The notes: generated from the letters alone by a model not told the origin. A stretch of 64,000 nucleotides of DNA from Myxococcales bacterium UBA1660 (GCA_002320815.1 DCLA01000036.1:50577-114576), one strand, 5' to 3'; counted from the first letter of the stretch, positions 33,306 to 42,265 are shown. Translations and numbers: made by a program.

Positions 33306-34484
33306 GTGTCATCGGAAGAGCAGCTGGCTTCTCGCCTCTGGGCGTCCCTGGCCGCGGCGCGTGGGTTCGCCGTCTACCGGCTCCGGGTCGATCTGGAGCA
33401 GCCGGCGCTCTGTGTCGTCGACTTCGTGAGCCCCAGCATCACCCACGTGATGGGCATCCCGTCGGACGCCCCGGTCGACGAGTGGCTGCTCCTGGTGCAC
33501 CCGGAAGACGCCGAGCGGGTCGCGATCAGCCACGTTCACGCGCTCCGGGAAGGGGCGCTCTTCGACGAGATCTTCCGCATCTACCACTACCCCAAGGCGG
33601 AGTGGGTCTGGATCCACGCGGTCTCGCGCCTCGAAGAGATCGACGGCGAGGGCGAGCGATTCCACTCGGGGACCATCGTCGACGTCACCGAGAACCAGCG
33701 CCTCCTCCTGGAGCGGGAGGAGCTCTCCCGGGAGCGGGCGCGGCTGCACCGGCTGGAGTCCCTGGGGGTCCTCGCGGCTCGGATCGCGCATGATTTCAAC
33801 AACCAGCTCGCGGCCATCCAGGCCTGCGTGAGCGTGGCGGTCCATCCCAAGAGCGCGGGGACCGAGCGGCCCAAGGCGATGCTCCACGAGATCACGGCCA
33901 TCGTGGCCAGTGCCCAGCGCTCCACCAAGGACGTGCTGGCCTACGCCCTGGCGGACACCGGTCGCGCGGTGACCCTCCACTTCGACGAGGTGGTCGGTGA
34001 CGCCGTGCGGGTGGCGGAGAACGCCAAGCCGACCACCCCCTATCGGGTGGAGTCGCGGCGCAACGTCATCGTCCGGGGCGACCGGGGCCAGCTCGAGCGG
34101 TTGCTGACCAACCTCCTGGTGAACGCCTCGGACGCGAGCCCGGCCGGGGCCCCGGTGGACGTCCGGCTGCGGGTCGAGGCCGGCGCGGCGGTGGTCGAGG
34201 TCGAGGACCACGGCGAGGGCATGGACGCCGAGACCCAGCGGCGGGTCTTCGAGCCTTTTTTCAGCACCAAGCAGGGGGCGGGCAGCGGTCTGGGCCTCGC
34301 CGGGGCCCAGCAGCTCGCCGAACAGCACCACGGGACCCTCGAGGTCCACTCCGAGCCGGGGGTCGGGACCTGCATGACCCTCCGGATCCCGCTGGCCCCG
34401 CCCGAGCCCATGGCCGACGCCAGCGAGACCGCCATGGCCGCGGCCCGAGCCCATCTCGCCCAGCTCGGCGAAGGGGGCGATTGA
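33306..34484 (+). CDS. Cytosolic PAS-domain sensor histidine kinase
   Basis: 392 residues from a GTG start (VSSEEQLASRLWASL). A PAS fold with PAC-type ending spans about 15-135 (VVDFVSPSITHVMGIPSDAP, WLLLVHPEDAERVAISHVHA, GTIVDVTENQRLLLEREEL). The phosphorylatable His is in ARIAHDFNNQLAAIQ (about 160), an HNxxNQ-type H-box seen in the myxobacterial and PAS-linked kinase class. HATPase_c covers about 255-370 (LLTNLLVNASDASPAGAPVD, GEGMDAETQRRVFEPFFSTK, GAGSGLGLAGAQQLAEQHHG). No membrane segments. No partner regulator lies beside it, so it is an orphan kinase. A Ser/Thr kinase gene starts 39 bp downstream. Confidence 0.9.
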   Translation: MSSEEQLASRLWASLAAARGFAVYRLRVDLEQPALCVVDFVSPSITHVMGIPSDAPVDEWLLLVHPEDAERVAISHVHALREGALFDEIFRIYHYPKAEWVWIHAVSRLEEIDGEGERFHSGTIVDVTENQRLLLEREELSRERARLHRLESLGVLAARIAHDFNNQLAAIQACVSVAVHPKSAGTERPKAMLHEITAIVASAQRSTKDVLAYALADTGRAVTLHFDEVVGDAVRVAENAKPTTPYRVESRRNVIVRGDRGQLERLLTNLLVNASDASPAGAPVDVRLRVEAGAAVVEVEDHGEGMDAETQRRVFEPFFSTKQGAGSGLGLAGAQQLAEQHHGTLEVHSEPGVGTCMTLRIPLAPPEPMADASETAMAAARAHLAQLGEGGD

Positions 34485-34523
34485 CTACCTGGGGTACCGG
34501 TCTCTAGACTCGGCCCTCCCCGG

Positions 34524-35858
34524 ATGACGGACAGAATCGGCAACTGCCGGATCGTCGGAGAGATCGGCAGCGGCGGCATGGCCGTCGTCTACAAGGCGGT
34601 TCAGGAGCCCCTCGGGCGAACGGTCGCGATCAAGGCGTTGAAGCCTTCGATCGCGATGGACAGCCAATTCGCCAAGCGCTTCGAGCGCGAGGCGCATTTC
34701 ATGGCGTCCCTCCAGCACGAGAACATCCTTCACGTGGTCGACTTCGTGAAGGACGGCCGCTCCATGTACATCATCATGGAGTACGTGGAGGGGATCGACC
34801 TCTACGACCTCCTGGAGCTCACCGAGACGCTCCCGGCGGAGGTGGCGGCGATCATCGCCCTGCAGGTCTGCCGGGCCCTCGACTACGCCCACTTCCGCGG
34901 GATCATCCACCGGGACATCAAGCCGGCGAACATCATGATCTCGAAGCAGGGCGAGGTGAAGCTCATGGACTTCGGGATCGCCCGGGACGACACCCTCTCG
35001 GACCTGACCGAGACGGGAACCGGCCTCGGCACCCCGAGCTACATGAGCCCCGAGCAGATCCTCGGCGACAAGCTCGACTTCCGCAGCGACCTCTTCAGCG
35101 TGGGCATCTGCCTCTACCAGATGGTCACCGGCCAGAAGCCCTTCGTGGAAGACGAGGCGCGGACGGTCATGCAGAAGATCCGGCTGGACCGCTTCGTGTC
35201 GGCCCGGAAGGTGAACCCCAAGGTCCCCCGGCAGCTCGAGCGGATCCTGGCGCGCTGCATGGAGAAGATGCCGGCCAACCGGTATCCGACCACCCAGGCC
35301 CTCATCGACGACCTGACCGAGTTCATCTCGCCCCGGGTGCCGATGAACTACAACGCGCGGCTGGTCATGTTCCTCCGGGACATCGGGGCCATGACCGACA
35401 GCGAGGCCGACGAGATGCTCGGCAGCGGCGCTCCCCGGGCCCGCCGCGGCATCCGGGACCGGCGGCTCATCCGGCACGTGGCGCTGGTCCAGGGGCTCCT
35501 GCTCATGGGCATCGTGGGCGGGGGTGGCGCCATCCAGGCGGCCGCCGGGCGCTTCAACCCGGACAGCGAGGAGTACGGCGCCCAGCGGCGCGAGGCGCTC
35601 CTGCCCGACCGCGCGGGCTACCTGCGCATCGTGGTCGATCCCTGGGCCGACGTGTACGTGGACGGCCACAAGCTCCTGACGACCCCCACGGCGCAGCGGA
35701 TCCCGCTCTCGCCGGGGCGCCACTACCTGAAGCTGGTGAACCCCTACTTCCAGGAAGCGCAGCAAGAGGTCCGCATCCGCACCGGGGAGACCCAGGTGGT
35801 CGAGGTGACCCTGCAGCCGCTGCACGACACCCTCGCCGACGAGGAGGTCGAGGAGTGA
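34524..35858 (+). CDS. Membrane-anchored Ser/Thr protein kinase with PEGA-like tail
   Basis: 444 residues. The kinase domain (about 8-270) has all key elements: glycine loop GEIGSGGMAVVYK, the Lys in VAIKALK, catalytic HRDIKPANIM, metal-binding MDFGIARD, and GTPSYMSPEQ. A membrane helix (about 312-338, HVALVQGLLLMGIVGGGG) is followed by a PEGA-type beta domain (LRIVVDPWADVYVDGHKLLT, GRHYLKLVNPYFQEAQQEVR). It probably signals from an extracytoplasmic cue to cytosolic substrates. The stop codon overlaps the start of the LysM protein gene (GTGA), so the pair is translationally coupled, which suggests that the LysM protein is its partner. Confidence 0.93.
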   Translation: MTDRIGNCRIVGEIGSGGMAVVYKAVQEPLGRTVAIKALKPSIAMDSQFAKRFEREAHFMASLQHENILHVVDFVKDGRSMYIIMEYVEGIDLYDLLELTETLPAEVAAIIALQVCRALDYAHFRGIIHRDIKPANIMISKQGEVKLMDFGIARDDTLSDLTETGTGLGTPSYMSPEQILGDKLDFRSDLFSVGICLYQMVTGQKPFVEDEARTVMQKIRLDRFVSARKVNPKVPRQLERILARCMEKMPANRYPTTQALIDDLTEFISPRVPMNYNARLVMFLRDIGAMTDSEADEMLGSGAPRARRGIRDRRLIRHVALVQGLLLMGIVGGGGAIQAAAGRFNPDSEEYGAQRREALLPDRAGYLRIVVDPWADVYVDGHKLLTTPTAQRIPLSPGRHYLKLVNPYFQEAQQEVRIRTGETQVVEVTLQPLHDTLADEEVEE

Positions 35859-36856
35859 AGCGGGTCCTGGCCCTGAGCGGGTTCGCGGCGGTGGCCGCGG
35901 CCCTGGTGCTCGTCTTCGCCGGCCAGGTCCGCGGTGACGAGGCCTACCAGCACGTGGTGCGGGAGGGCGAGACCCTGGCCTCCATCGCCGAGCGCTACTA
36001 CGGGGACCCGCGGCGCGAGAACGTGCTGGTCGCCGAGAACGGCCTGACCGCCGGCGGCGGGGCGCCCATCGAGGTGGGCCTCCGGCTCCTGGTGCCCCAC
36101 GTGACCTACCACCGGGTCGAAGAGGGGCAGACCTGGTCGGCCATCGCGCGGCGCTTCTACGGGGATCCGCGGCGCTCCTTCGTGATCGTCGAGGCCAACG
36201 ACGCCTCCCAGAGCGAGCAGCCCGCGGAGGGCACCGAGCTCCTCATCCCCTACCCGCTCCGTCACGTCACCGGACAGAGCGACACCCTGCAGCGGGTCGC
36301 CAAGGCCTACTACGGGAACGGCGGTCGCGACGAGACCCGGCGGCTCCGGCGCTTCAACGACCTGCGCACCAACCGCATCGCCCGCGGGCAGATCATCCTG
36401 GTGCCCGTCGAGGACCTGAAGCTCAGCGACGAGGGCCGCGCGGCCATCGAGGAATTCACCGGTCGGGCGCCGGCCGCGGGCGAGATGCGCGCGCGCCAGG
36501 CGGAGATCGACGAGGAGCTCCCCGGGCTCCTGGAGCACGTGCGCCGGGGTCGCTTCACCGAGGCGGTCCAGCTCGGCAACCGGCTCCTGGGCGCCCAGGT
36601 GCTCACCGGGAACCAGATCGTGACCATCCAGCGGGAGCTGGGCACGGCCTACGTGGCCCTCGGGCGCGTGGACCTGGCGGTCGACGCCTTCCGGGAGGCG
36701 CTCCAGCGCCAGCCGGACCTCCAGCTCGACACCGTGCGAACCTCCCCGCCGGTGATGCGCGCCTTCCAGCGCGCCAAGGAAGGCGACGGGCGCGCCTCGC
36801 GGATGCAGGCCCAGCCCGAAGACGCCGGGGCCGCGGAAGACGACGCCGAAGAGTAG
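35855..36856 (+). CDS. LysM-domain protein with TPR-like tail
   Basis: 333 residues from a GTG start overlapping the kinase stop. Signal-type N-terminus (about 1-25, VLALSGFAAVAAALVLVFAG). Three LysM domains: about 28-78 (HVVREGETLASIAERYYGDP), 84-132 (YHRVEEGQTWSAIARRFYGD) and 135-185 (RHVTGQSDTLQRVAKAYYGN). The C-terminal region (about 210-300) has helical repeats resembling TPR (LGTAYVALGRVDLAVDAFRE). LysM binds peptidoglycan-type glycans, so the protein sits in the envelope. Coupled translation with the Ser/Thr kinase suggests that the two act in one pathway. Ends in an acidic Ala-rich tail. Confidence 0.9.
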   Translation: MKRVLALSGFAAVAAALVLVFAGQVRGDEAYQHVVREGETLASIAERYYGDPRRENVLVAENGLTAGGGAPIEVGLRLLVPHVTYHRVEEGQTWSAIARRFYGDPRRSFVIVEANDASQSEQPAEGTELLIPYPLRHVTGQSDTLQRVAKAYYGNGGRDETRRLRRFNDLRTNRIARGQIILVPVEDLKLSDEGRAAIEEFTGRAPAAGEMRARQAEIDEELPGLLEHVRRGRFTEAVQLGNRLLGAQVLTGNQIVTIQRELGTAYVALGRVDLAVDAFREALQRQPDLQLDTVRTSPPVMRAFQRAKEGDGRASRMQAQPEDAGAAEDDAEE

Positions 36857-36886
36857 GTCCGTTGCCAGGGCCGACCGCGCGATGCG

Positions 36887-37081
36887 ATGGTCGGGCCCAG
36901 CCAGGGCTCGGTGATGATCAACTACCGGGTCGACGACCTCCGCGCGCTGGTGGACCAGCTCGCCGGGGCCGGGGTCCCGCTGGTGAAAGGCATCGACGAG
37001 GAGCCCAACGGGCTCTTCGCCTGGGTGATGGACCCGGAGGGCAACAAGGTGGAGCTCTGGGAGCCGCACGAGATGGGCTGA
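36887..37081 (+). pseudogene. Truncated VOC/glyoxalase-family gene (C-terminal half only)
   Basis: 64 codons encode the C-terminal half of a VOC-fold protein: GSVMINYRVDDLRALVDQLA, GVPLVKGIDEEPNGLFAWVM, DPEGNKVELWEP. Full-length relatives have about 120 residues with a first beta-alpha-beta unit and metal ligands that are missing here. The 30 bp in front belong to the end of the LysM gene region, so the 5' half was lost by deletion. Expression of a stable protein is doubtful. Confidence 0.7.
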
Positions 37082-37109
37082 TCGCGGGCTTTCCGCGGGC
37101 ACTTGGGGT

Positions 37110-38441
37110 ATGGCTCTCGGCATGCTGGACCCCCGCTACGTTGGAGAGCACCTCGACGAGGTGAAGGCGCAGCTCGCGCGCCGTGGCTTCCGTGACACCG
37201 CCACCCTGGAGCGTTTGGCCGGGTTGGTGAGCGACCGGCTCGCGGCCATCGGTGAGCTCGAGAGCTCCCAGCAGGAGCGCAACGAGGCCGCCAAGGCCAT
37301 GGCGCAGATCGCCGACAAGAAGTCCGACGAGTTCGCCGAGAAGCGCGAGTCCCTCAAGGGTCTCAAGGAGCGCATCAAGGAGCTCGAGGATCGCCACCGG
37401 CAGGTGGAGGCCGAGCTCGAGGAGGTCGTCCTGGGGCTGCCCAACCTGCCCGACGCATCCACCCCCGACGGCGCCGACGAGACCGCCAACGTGGTGGTCC
37501 GCGAGTGGGGCACCAAGCCGAGCTTCGACTTCGAGCCCAAGGACCACGTGGCCCTGGGCGAGGGCGTCGGCGTCCTCGACTTCGAGCGGGCGACCAAGAT
37601 CACCGGGTCGCGCTTCGTGGTGCTCAAGGGCCTGGCGGCGCGCCTGGAGCGCGGGCTGATGCAGCTCATGCTGGATCTGCACGCCGACGATCACGGCTAC
37701 GAGGAGGTCTGGTGCCCGGCGCTGGTCAACGCCGAGTCCCTGCGCGGCACCGGGCAGCTCCCGAAGTTCGCCGACGACCTCTTCCACATCGAGAAGCACA
37801 CGGAGCTCGAGGCCCAGGGCGGCGGCGGCAACGACCTCTACCTGGTGCCCACCGCCGAGGTGCCGGTGACCAACCTCCACCGGGACGAGATCCTGGAGGA
37901 CCTCCCCAAGGCCTACTGCGCCTACACGCCCTGCTTCCGCAGCGAGGCAGGCAGCTACGGCAAGGACACCCGCGGGATGATCCGGCAGCACCAGTTCGAC
38001 AAGGTCGAGCTGGTGCGCATCGTGCGGCCCGAGGACGCCCTCGCCGAACACGCGGCGCTGACCGAGCACGCGGAGAAGGTGCTGCAGAAGCTGGGCCTCC
38101 ACTACCGGGTGGTGGAGCTCTGCGCGGGCGACCTCGGCTTCGGCGCCAAGAAGTGCTTCGACATCGAGGTCTGGCTGCCCTCCCAGGGCACCTACCGGGA
38201 GATCTCGAGCTGCTCGTGGTTCGGGGACTTCCAGGCGCGCCGGATGAGCACCCGCTACCGGGTGGATCCCACGGCCAAGAAGAGCAAGACGGCCCTGGTG
38301 CACACCATCAACGGCTCGGGCCTGGCCATCGGCCGGACCCTGGTCGCGGTGCTCGAGCAGTACCAGCGCGCCGACGGCAGCGTGGCCATCCCCGAGGCGC
38401 TGCAGGCCTACGTGGGCGGCGCCACCGAGCTCCGCCCGTGA
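37110..38441 (+). CDS. serS: Seryl-tRNA synthetase
   Basis: 443 residues (a start at the second Met gives 439). The N-terminal coiled-coil arm (about 25-110: ELESSQQERNEAAKAMAQIA, LKGLKERIKELEDRHRQVEA) that reaches the long variable arm of tRNA-Ser is followed by the class II core. Motif 2 is visible as CFRSEAGSYGKDTRGMIRQH and motif 3 as GSGLAIGRTLVAVLEQ. VPTAEVPVTNLHRDEIL is the TxE serine-site region. Essential housekeeping enzyme that charges tRNA-Ser. The next gene starts within its stop codon. Confidence 0.97.
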   Translation: MALGMLDPRYVGEHLDEVKAQLARRGFRDTATLERLAGLVSDRLAAIGELESSQQERNEAAKAMAQIADKKSDEFAEKRESLKGLKERIKELEDRHRQVEAELEEVVLGLPNLPDASTPDGADETANVVVREWGTKPSFDFEPKDHVALGEGVGVLDFERATKITGSRFVVLKGLAARLERGLMQLMLDLHADDHGYEEVWCPALVNAESLRGTGQLPKFADDLFHIEKHTELEAQGGGGNDLYLVPTAEVPVTNLHRDEILEDLPKAYCAYTPCFRSEAGSYGKDTRGMIRQHQFDKVELVRIVRPEDALAEHAALTEHAEKVLQKLGLHYRVVELCAGDLGFGAKKCFDIEVWLPSQGTYREISSCSWFGDFQARRMSTRYRVDPTAKKSKTALVHTINGSGLAIGRTLVAVLEQYQRADGSVAIPEALQAYVGGATELRP

Positions 38442-39172
38442 CCCGGGCGGTCCTGGTCCTGGCGCTCCTGGGCGCCTGCGAATGTGGCCGGGGCGCGGAA
38501 GAGCCGGCGGCGGTCTCGGAGCCCGAGGCCGCCGAGCCGGTCCACGTGGGCCACCTCCACCCCGGCGACGAGATCCCCGAGCCGCCGGAGGGCGCCGACC
38601 TGGAGCGCTTCGGCTGCGAGCAGGGCCGGGTCGAGGATTGCCTCGCCGTGGCCGAGCGGACCCCGGAGGACCGGCGGCAGGCGATGGCCATGGCCTGCCA
38701 GCGCGGCGGCCGGCTCTGTGCCCAGGCGGGCGACCCGGAGCTCCTCGAGGACGGCTGCCGCGGGGGATCGGTGGCTGCCTGTCGCGCTTGGGCCGAGCAC
38801 GCGGAGGATCCCACGGCCGCGCGCCGGATCGGCTGCGCGGCCGGGTGGCTCGAGGTCTGCGAGGAGCGCGTCGCCGCCTGTGACGGGACCCTGGCCGACT
38901 GCGCCCGGCGAGCCCGGGTAGCCTTCGCCGCCGGCGAGCTCGAGGAGGCCGAGCGCCTGGCGCGGGTGGGCTGCGACGGCGAGCGCACGGCCACCTGCGT
39001 GGTCTGGGCGGAGGTCTACGGGCAGCGGGAGCCGGACGCGGCGCGCATCGCGCTCCGCCGCGCCTGTTGGGCCGAGGACGCCGCCGCTTGTGACGCTCTG
39101 CTGGGCCGCGACGACCTCTCCCCGAACGAGCGCCGCACCGCGGAGGCCCTCGCCCGAGGGCTGGCTTTCTGA
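38438..39172 (+). CDS. Cys-rich lipoprotein, Sel1-like helical repeats
   Basis: 244 residues from a GTG that overlaps the serS stop (GTGA). Lipobox LLGACECG. The mature part has regularly spaced Cys in helix pairs (FGCEQGRVEDCLAVAERTPE, MACQRGGRLCAQAGDPEL, CRGGSVAACRAWAEHAED, IGCAAGWLEVCEERVAACDG), similar to Cys-containing Sel1/TPR proteins in which disulfides staple each helix pair. It probably sits in the periplasm or on the outer membrane. Function unknown. No functional link to serS beyond coupled translation. Confidence 0.8.
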   Translation: MTRAVLVLALLGACECGRGAEEPAAVSEPEAAEPVHVGHLHPGDEIPEPPEGADLERFGCEQGRVEDCLAVAERTPEDRRQAMAMACQRGGRLCAQAGDPELLEDGCRGGSVAACRAWAEHAEDPTAARRIGCAAGWLEVCEERVAACDGTLADCARRARVAFAAGELEEAERLARVGCDGERTATCVVWAEVYGQREPDAARIALRRACWAEDAAACDALLGRDDLSPNERRTAEALARGLAF

Positions 39173-39215
39173 GACCCTGCCGAGACCCGATGATCCCCAC
39201 CGCCCGGAGCGCCCG

Positions 39216-39992
39216 ATGGCGCTGATCGAGATCCGCGGCCTGAAGAAGGCCTTCGACGGGGTGCAGGTCCTCGATGGGCTCGACCTCGACATCCACGAGG
39301 GCGAGGTGATCACCATCATCGGCTCCTCGGGCAGCGGCAAGAGCGTGCTGCTCAAGATGATCATCGGGCTCATCGCGCCCGACGAGGGCAGCATCAAGTT
39401 CGACGGGATCGAGCTCACCGAGCTGACCGAGCGCGAGTGGGTGCCCATCCGGCGCCGCATCGGGATGCTCTTCCAGGAGGGCGCGCTCTTCGACTCGATG
39501 ACGGTCTACGAGAACGTGGCCTACGGGCTCGTGGAGCAGGGGAAGACCTCGGAGGCGGAGATGCGCCGCCGGGTGGCCGAGGCCCTGACCGCGGTGAGCC
39601 TCCCGGGGATCGAGGAGCGGCAGCCGAAGCAGCTCTCGGGCGGCATGCAGAAGCGTGTGGCCCTGGCGCGTGCGGTGGCGATGGAGCCCCAGGTGGTGAT
39701 CTACGACGAGCCCACCGAGGGCCTCGACCCCATCAACGTCACCCGGGTGGACCGGCTGATCCTGAGCCTCCGGGACCGGCTGGGGATCACCAGCATCATC
39801 GTGACCCACAACATGCGGAGCACCTTCCGCATCAGCGACCGGGTCGCGTTCATCCACGAAGGCAAGGTGGCCATCGTGGGACCGCCCGACGAAGTGCAGG
39901 CCTGGGACGACCCCAGCATCGAGCACTTCGTCGCCCGGGCGAAGATGAAATTGCCCAGCGAGAAGAGCATTCCCCCACCCCCAGCGGACTGA
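39216..39992 (+). CDS. MlaF-type ABC transporter ATP-binding protein
   Basis: 258 residues from ATG 39216 (MALIEIRGLKKAFDGVQVLD). Walker A GSSGSGKS (about 38-45), signature LSGGMQKR, Walker B VVIYDEPTEG, and the H-loop Thr-His (IIVTHNMRS). The phrase RIGMLFQEGALFDSMTVYEN and the sequence around the signature place it in the MlaF/Ttg2A/Mkl subfamily, which powers phospholipid transport between the membranes with MlaE permease and MlaD. No mlaE or mlaD is next to it, so the ATPase must pair with subunits encoded elsewhere. Confidence 0.9.
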   Translation: MALIEIRGLKKAFDGVQVLDGLDLDIHEGEVITIIGSSGSGKSVLLKMIIGLIAPDEGSIKFDGIELTELTEREWVPIRRRIGMLFQEGALFDSMTVYENVAYGLVEQGKTSEAEMRRRVAEALTAVSLPGIEERQPKQLSGGMQKRVALARAVAMEPQVVIYDEPTEGLDPINVTRVDRLILSLRDRLGITSIIVTHNMRSTFRISDRVAFIHEGKVAIVGPPDEVQAWDDPSIEHFVARAKMKLPSEKSIPPPPAD

Positions 39993-40001
39993 TTTCTCCC
40001 A

Positions 40002-40457
40002 ATGATTTCACCCGAAAGGGTGATTCGTCTTACACCGGCGGCAAGCTCCTGGTCGTGCGCTCGGTCGGGCCCGCGCACCGGGAGACCATCGATTTGGTGT
40101 ACGGCACGCTGCAGTCGATGATGCGCAAGACCACCGGGCAGGTGGGCTTCGCGCTGATCACCGGCGCCGAGGCGATGCCGCCCGAGGGCGACGACCGGAA
40201 GCGGGTCAGCGATCTGCTGAAGGAGCACGCCGACCGCATCGCGGGCGTGGGCATGGTGATGCTGGCCCAGGGGTTTCCGGGGCGCCATCGTGCGCAGCGC
40301 GGCCTCGGCGCTCTTCGTGCTCCCGCGACCGGGGTACACCACGAAGATCTTCAGCGACGAGGCGAGCTGCGCCCAGTGGCTGGCGGGGCGCATGACGGAG
40401 TCCGAGCGAGAGATCCTGGAGTGCCTCCAGGCGACCCGCGAGGTCTTCGCCGGGTAG
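40002..40457 (+). pseudogene. Frameshifted SpoIIAA/STAS-like small protein gene
   Basis: Two overlapping frames together give one protein-like sequence. The first reads GGKLLVVRSVGPAHRETIDL to GVGMVMLAQGF. The second continues with RGAIVRSAASALFVLPRPGY and ends EREILECLQATREVFAG before TAG at 40455. They join if one T is removed from the TTT at 40274-40276. The pattern (strand-rich start, RGAIVRSA, ending in an AxxCAQWLAGRM helix) resembles a SpoIIAA-like family common in myxobacteria. An ATG at 40002 is in a different frame from the first part, so the 5' end is also disturbed. Either a decaying gene or a sequencing error. Confidence 0.65.
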
Positions 40458-40537
40458 TCGCTCCGTCGGGGCTCCGAGTACTCGGCGTCGGCGCTCGGCG
40501 GATCAGCCTCGGTGCACCAGCCCGGGTGCCGCAGCGC

Positions 40538-41764
40538 TCAGTGCATCATCGAGGTGTCTTCGAGTTCCCGCCCGGTGGTCTCCGGGAGGAAGGCGAAGAC
40601 CAGCGCGATGGCCACGAAGTTGAACACGGCGGTCGAGGCGACCACCGGGCCCAGCGCGCCGGTCTGGGAAGCGAGGACGCCCACCACGTAGGGCCCGGCC
40701 ACGTAGCCCAGGCGCCCGATGAGGTTGTTGGACCACGCGAAGGCCGCGCCCCGCTGGTGGGTGGGGAAGAGCTCCGACGAGTAGGCGTTCAGCACCGGCA
40801 GGTAGGCGCTGGCGGTGAAGATGCCCACCACCAGGGCCGCGGTGAGCAGGCCCTGGCCGTGCAGGGTGTAGCAACCGACGATGCCCAGGGCGCCCAGGCC
40901 GAAGATGAGCGCCGCGCTCTTGCGCCGACCGATCTTGTCGATGAGCCAGCCGACGCCGAAGAGCAGGGGCATCGCGGCGACGGCGGCGATGGTGATGGCC
41001 TTGCCCACGTCGGAGTCGCTCAGGCCCCGCTCGTTCACGGCGAAGTCCTTCCAGAAGGCGATGGCGTTCTGGGCGGGGATGTAGGCGACGAACCAGATGG
41101 CCGCGAGCTGCAGGATCCGCTTGCGGTGGGGCGTCTTCCAGATGGCCCAGAGGCTCTCGGTGGGCGTGTCCGCGGCCTTCATGCGGGTGAAGCGGTCGGT
41201 CTCCTTCAGGTTCCGGCGCGCGAAGGCCAGGATGACCAAGGGGATCACCGCCACGAAGTAGACGCTGCGCCAGCCGTAGGGGGTCTTCAGGAGCAGCGGG
41301 ACGACCCCGGCGCAGAAGATGGACCCCAGGCTGGAGCAGGCCTGCACGATACCCAGGGCGAAGCCCCGGCGGTCGGCGGGGAACTCCTCGGCGGCGATGA
41401 GCATGGAGACCGCCCACTCGCCGAGCAGGAAGATGCGGGCGACGAGCTGGAGCCCCACGAAGCTGTACACGTCGGGGGCGAAGCCGGAGAGGCAGGTGGA
41501 CACCGTGTACCCGGCGATGGTCACCGTGAGGACCCGGGCCCGGCCCCAGACGTCGGCGCGCCGGACGATCCAGAAGGCCAGGATGGTCCCGATGTTGATC
41601 GTCCCGACGATGTACCCGCCGCTCTCCACCGGGAGCCCCAGGTCCTCGCGGAGGTTGGGGAGGATCTGCGCCAGCGCGAAGAAGTCGTAGCCCTCGAAGA
41701 AGGTGGCCACGCTCAGGAAGACCAGGAGGCGCTTCTGATAGGAGCTCAGGGGGGTCTTGGCCAC
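40538..41764 (-). CDS. Major facilitator superfamily transporter
   Basis: 408 residues with twelve predicted membrane helices. The loop motif between helices 2 and 3 is GxxxDxxGRR-like (ADVWGRARVLTVT). The second-half copy reads GWLIDKIGRRKSAAL. FFEGYDFFALAQILPNL at the start and FLPETTGRELED at the end are typical of the sugar/aromatic-acid (AAHS or SV2-like) MFS groups. It probably couples an organic solute to proton flow in the inner membrane. The substrate cannot be assigned. Stands alone on its strand, next to the broken SpoIIAA-like gene. Confidence 0.9.
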   Translation of the reverse strand: MAKTPLSSYQKRLLVFLSVATFFEGYDFFALAQILPNLREDLGLPVESGGYIVGTINIGTILAFWIVRRADVWGRARVLTVTIAGYTVSTCLSGFAPDVYSFVGLQLVARIFLLGEWAVSMLIAAEEFPADRRGFALGIVQACSSLGSIFCAGVVPLLLKTPYGWRSVYFVAVIPLVILAFARRNLKETDRFTRMKAADTPTESLWAIWKTPHRKRILQLAAIWFVAYIPAQNAIAFWKDFAVNERGLSDSDVGKAITIAAVAAMPLLFGVGWLIDKIGRRKSAALIFGLGALGIVGCYTLHGQGLLTAALVVGIFTASAYLPVLNAYSSELFPTHQRGAAFAWSNNLIGRLGYVAGPYVVGVLASQTGALGPVVASTAVFNFVAIALVFAFLPETTGRELEDTSMMH

Positions 41765-41900
41765 GTCGGCACCTTAGACCAGCCCCGAGCGCGCCCGCCA
41801 GCGCCGAGGAAGGGGGGCGTGCTTCGGCCCGTAGGGTGGCGAAACGGGAGGACGGGATGAGCGAAGGAACGAGCGGGCTGGGGGGTGGAGGCGTTCGCGA

Positions 41901-42113
41901 TCAGGGCGCCTTGCGGACGCGCTTGGCGACCTCGGCGGGGTCGAGGTCTTCGGTGTCGGCCAGGGTGCAGGCGACGAAGGCCAGGTCGGCGAGCGCGGCC
42001 AGCCCGGCGGCGCGCTCCGCGCCCTTCAGGGCCCCGGGGTTGGCGCTCAGGTAGGCGGCGGCCAGGTCCTTGAAGAGGTAGACGCGGTTCTCGATGGTGC
42101 TCTCGTCGGCCAT
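41901..42113 (-). CDS. Small helical protein, unknown
   Basis: 70 residues from ATG 42113 (MADESTIENRVYLFKDLAAA). An ATG at 42122 would add three. Mostly helical and Ala-rich (KGAERAAGLAALADLAFVAC, TLADTEDLDPAEVAKRVRKA). Its composition and codon pattern look coding, but no family is recognised. It is divergent from the GT39 gene and about 135 bp from the MFS gene on the same strand. Confidence 0.6.
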   Translation of the reverse strand: MADESTIENRVYLFKDLAAAYLSANPGALKGAERAAGLAALADLAFVACTLADTEDLDPAEVAKRVRKAP

Positions 42114-42265
42114 GGATCCCATGGTGCCTCACCTCGGGCGGCCGCGCTGGGCCGGGTTCTTTCGCCCGCGGAATCCGCTGCTATGCTCCGCCGTCTTTTC
42201 GTGGCGGCCCCGCTGGGCCGTGCGATCGAACGTAGGGCGCCCCGGGCGCCGAGCTTGGAGCGAAC

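Noticed and set aside
39437..41860. An 807-codon plus-strand frame over the MFS gene
   Set aside because: Its first part includes a fragment of the SpoIIAA-like relic and the rest is antisense to a clear twelve-helix transporter.
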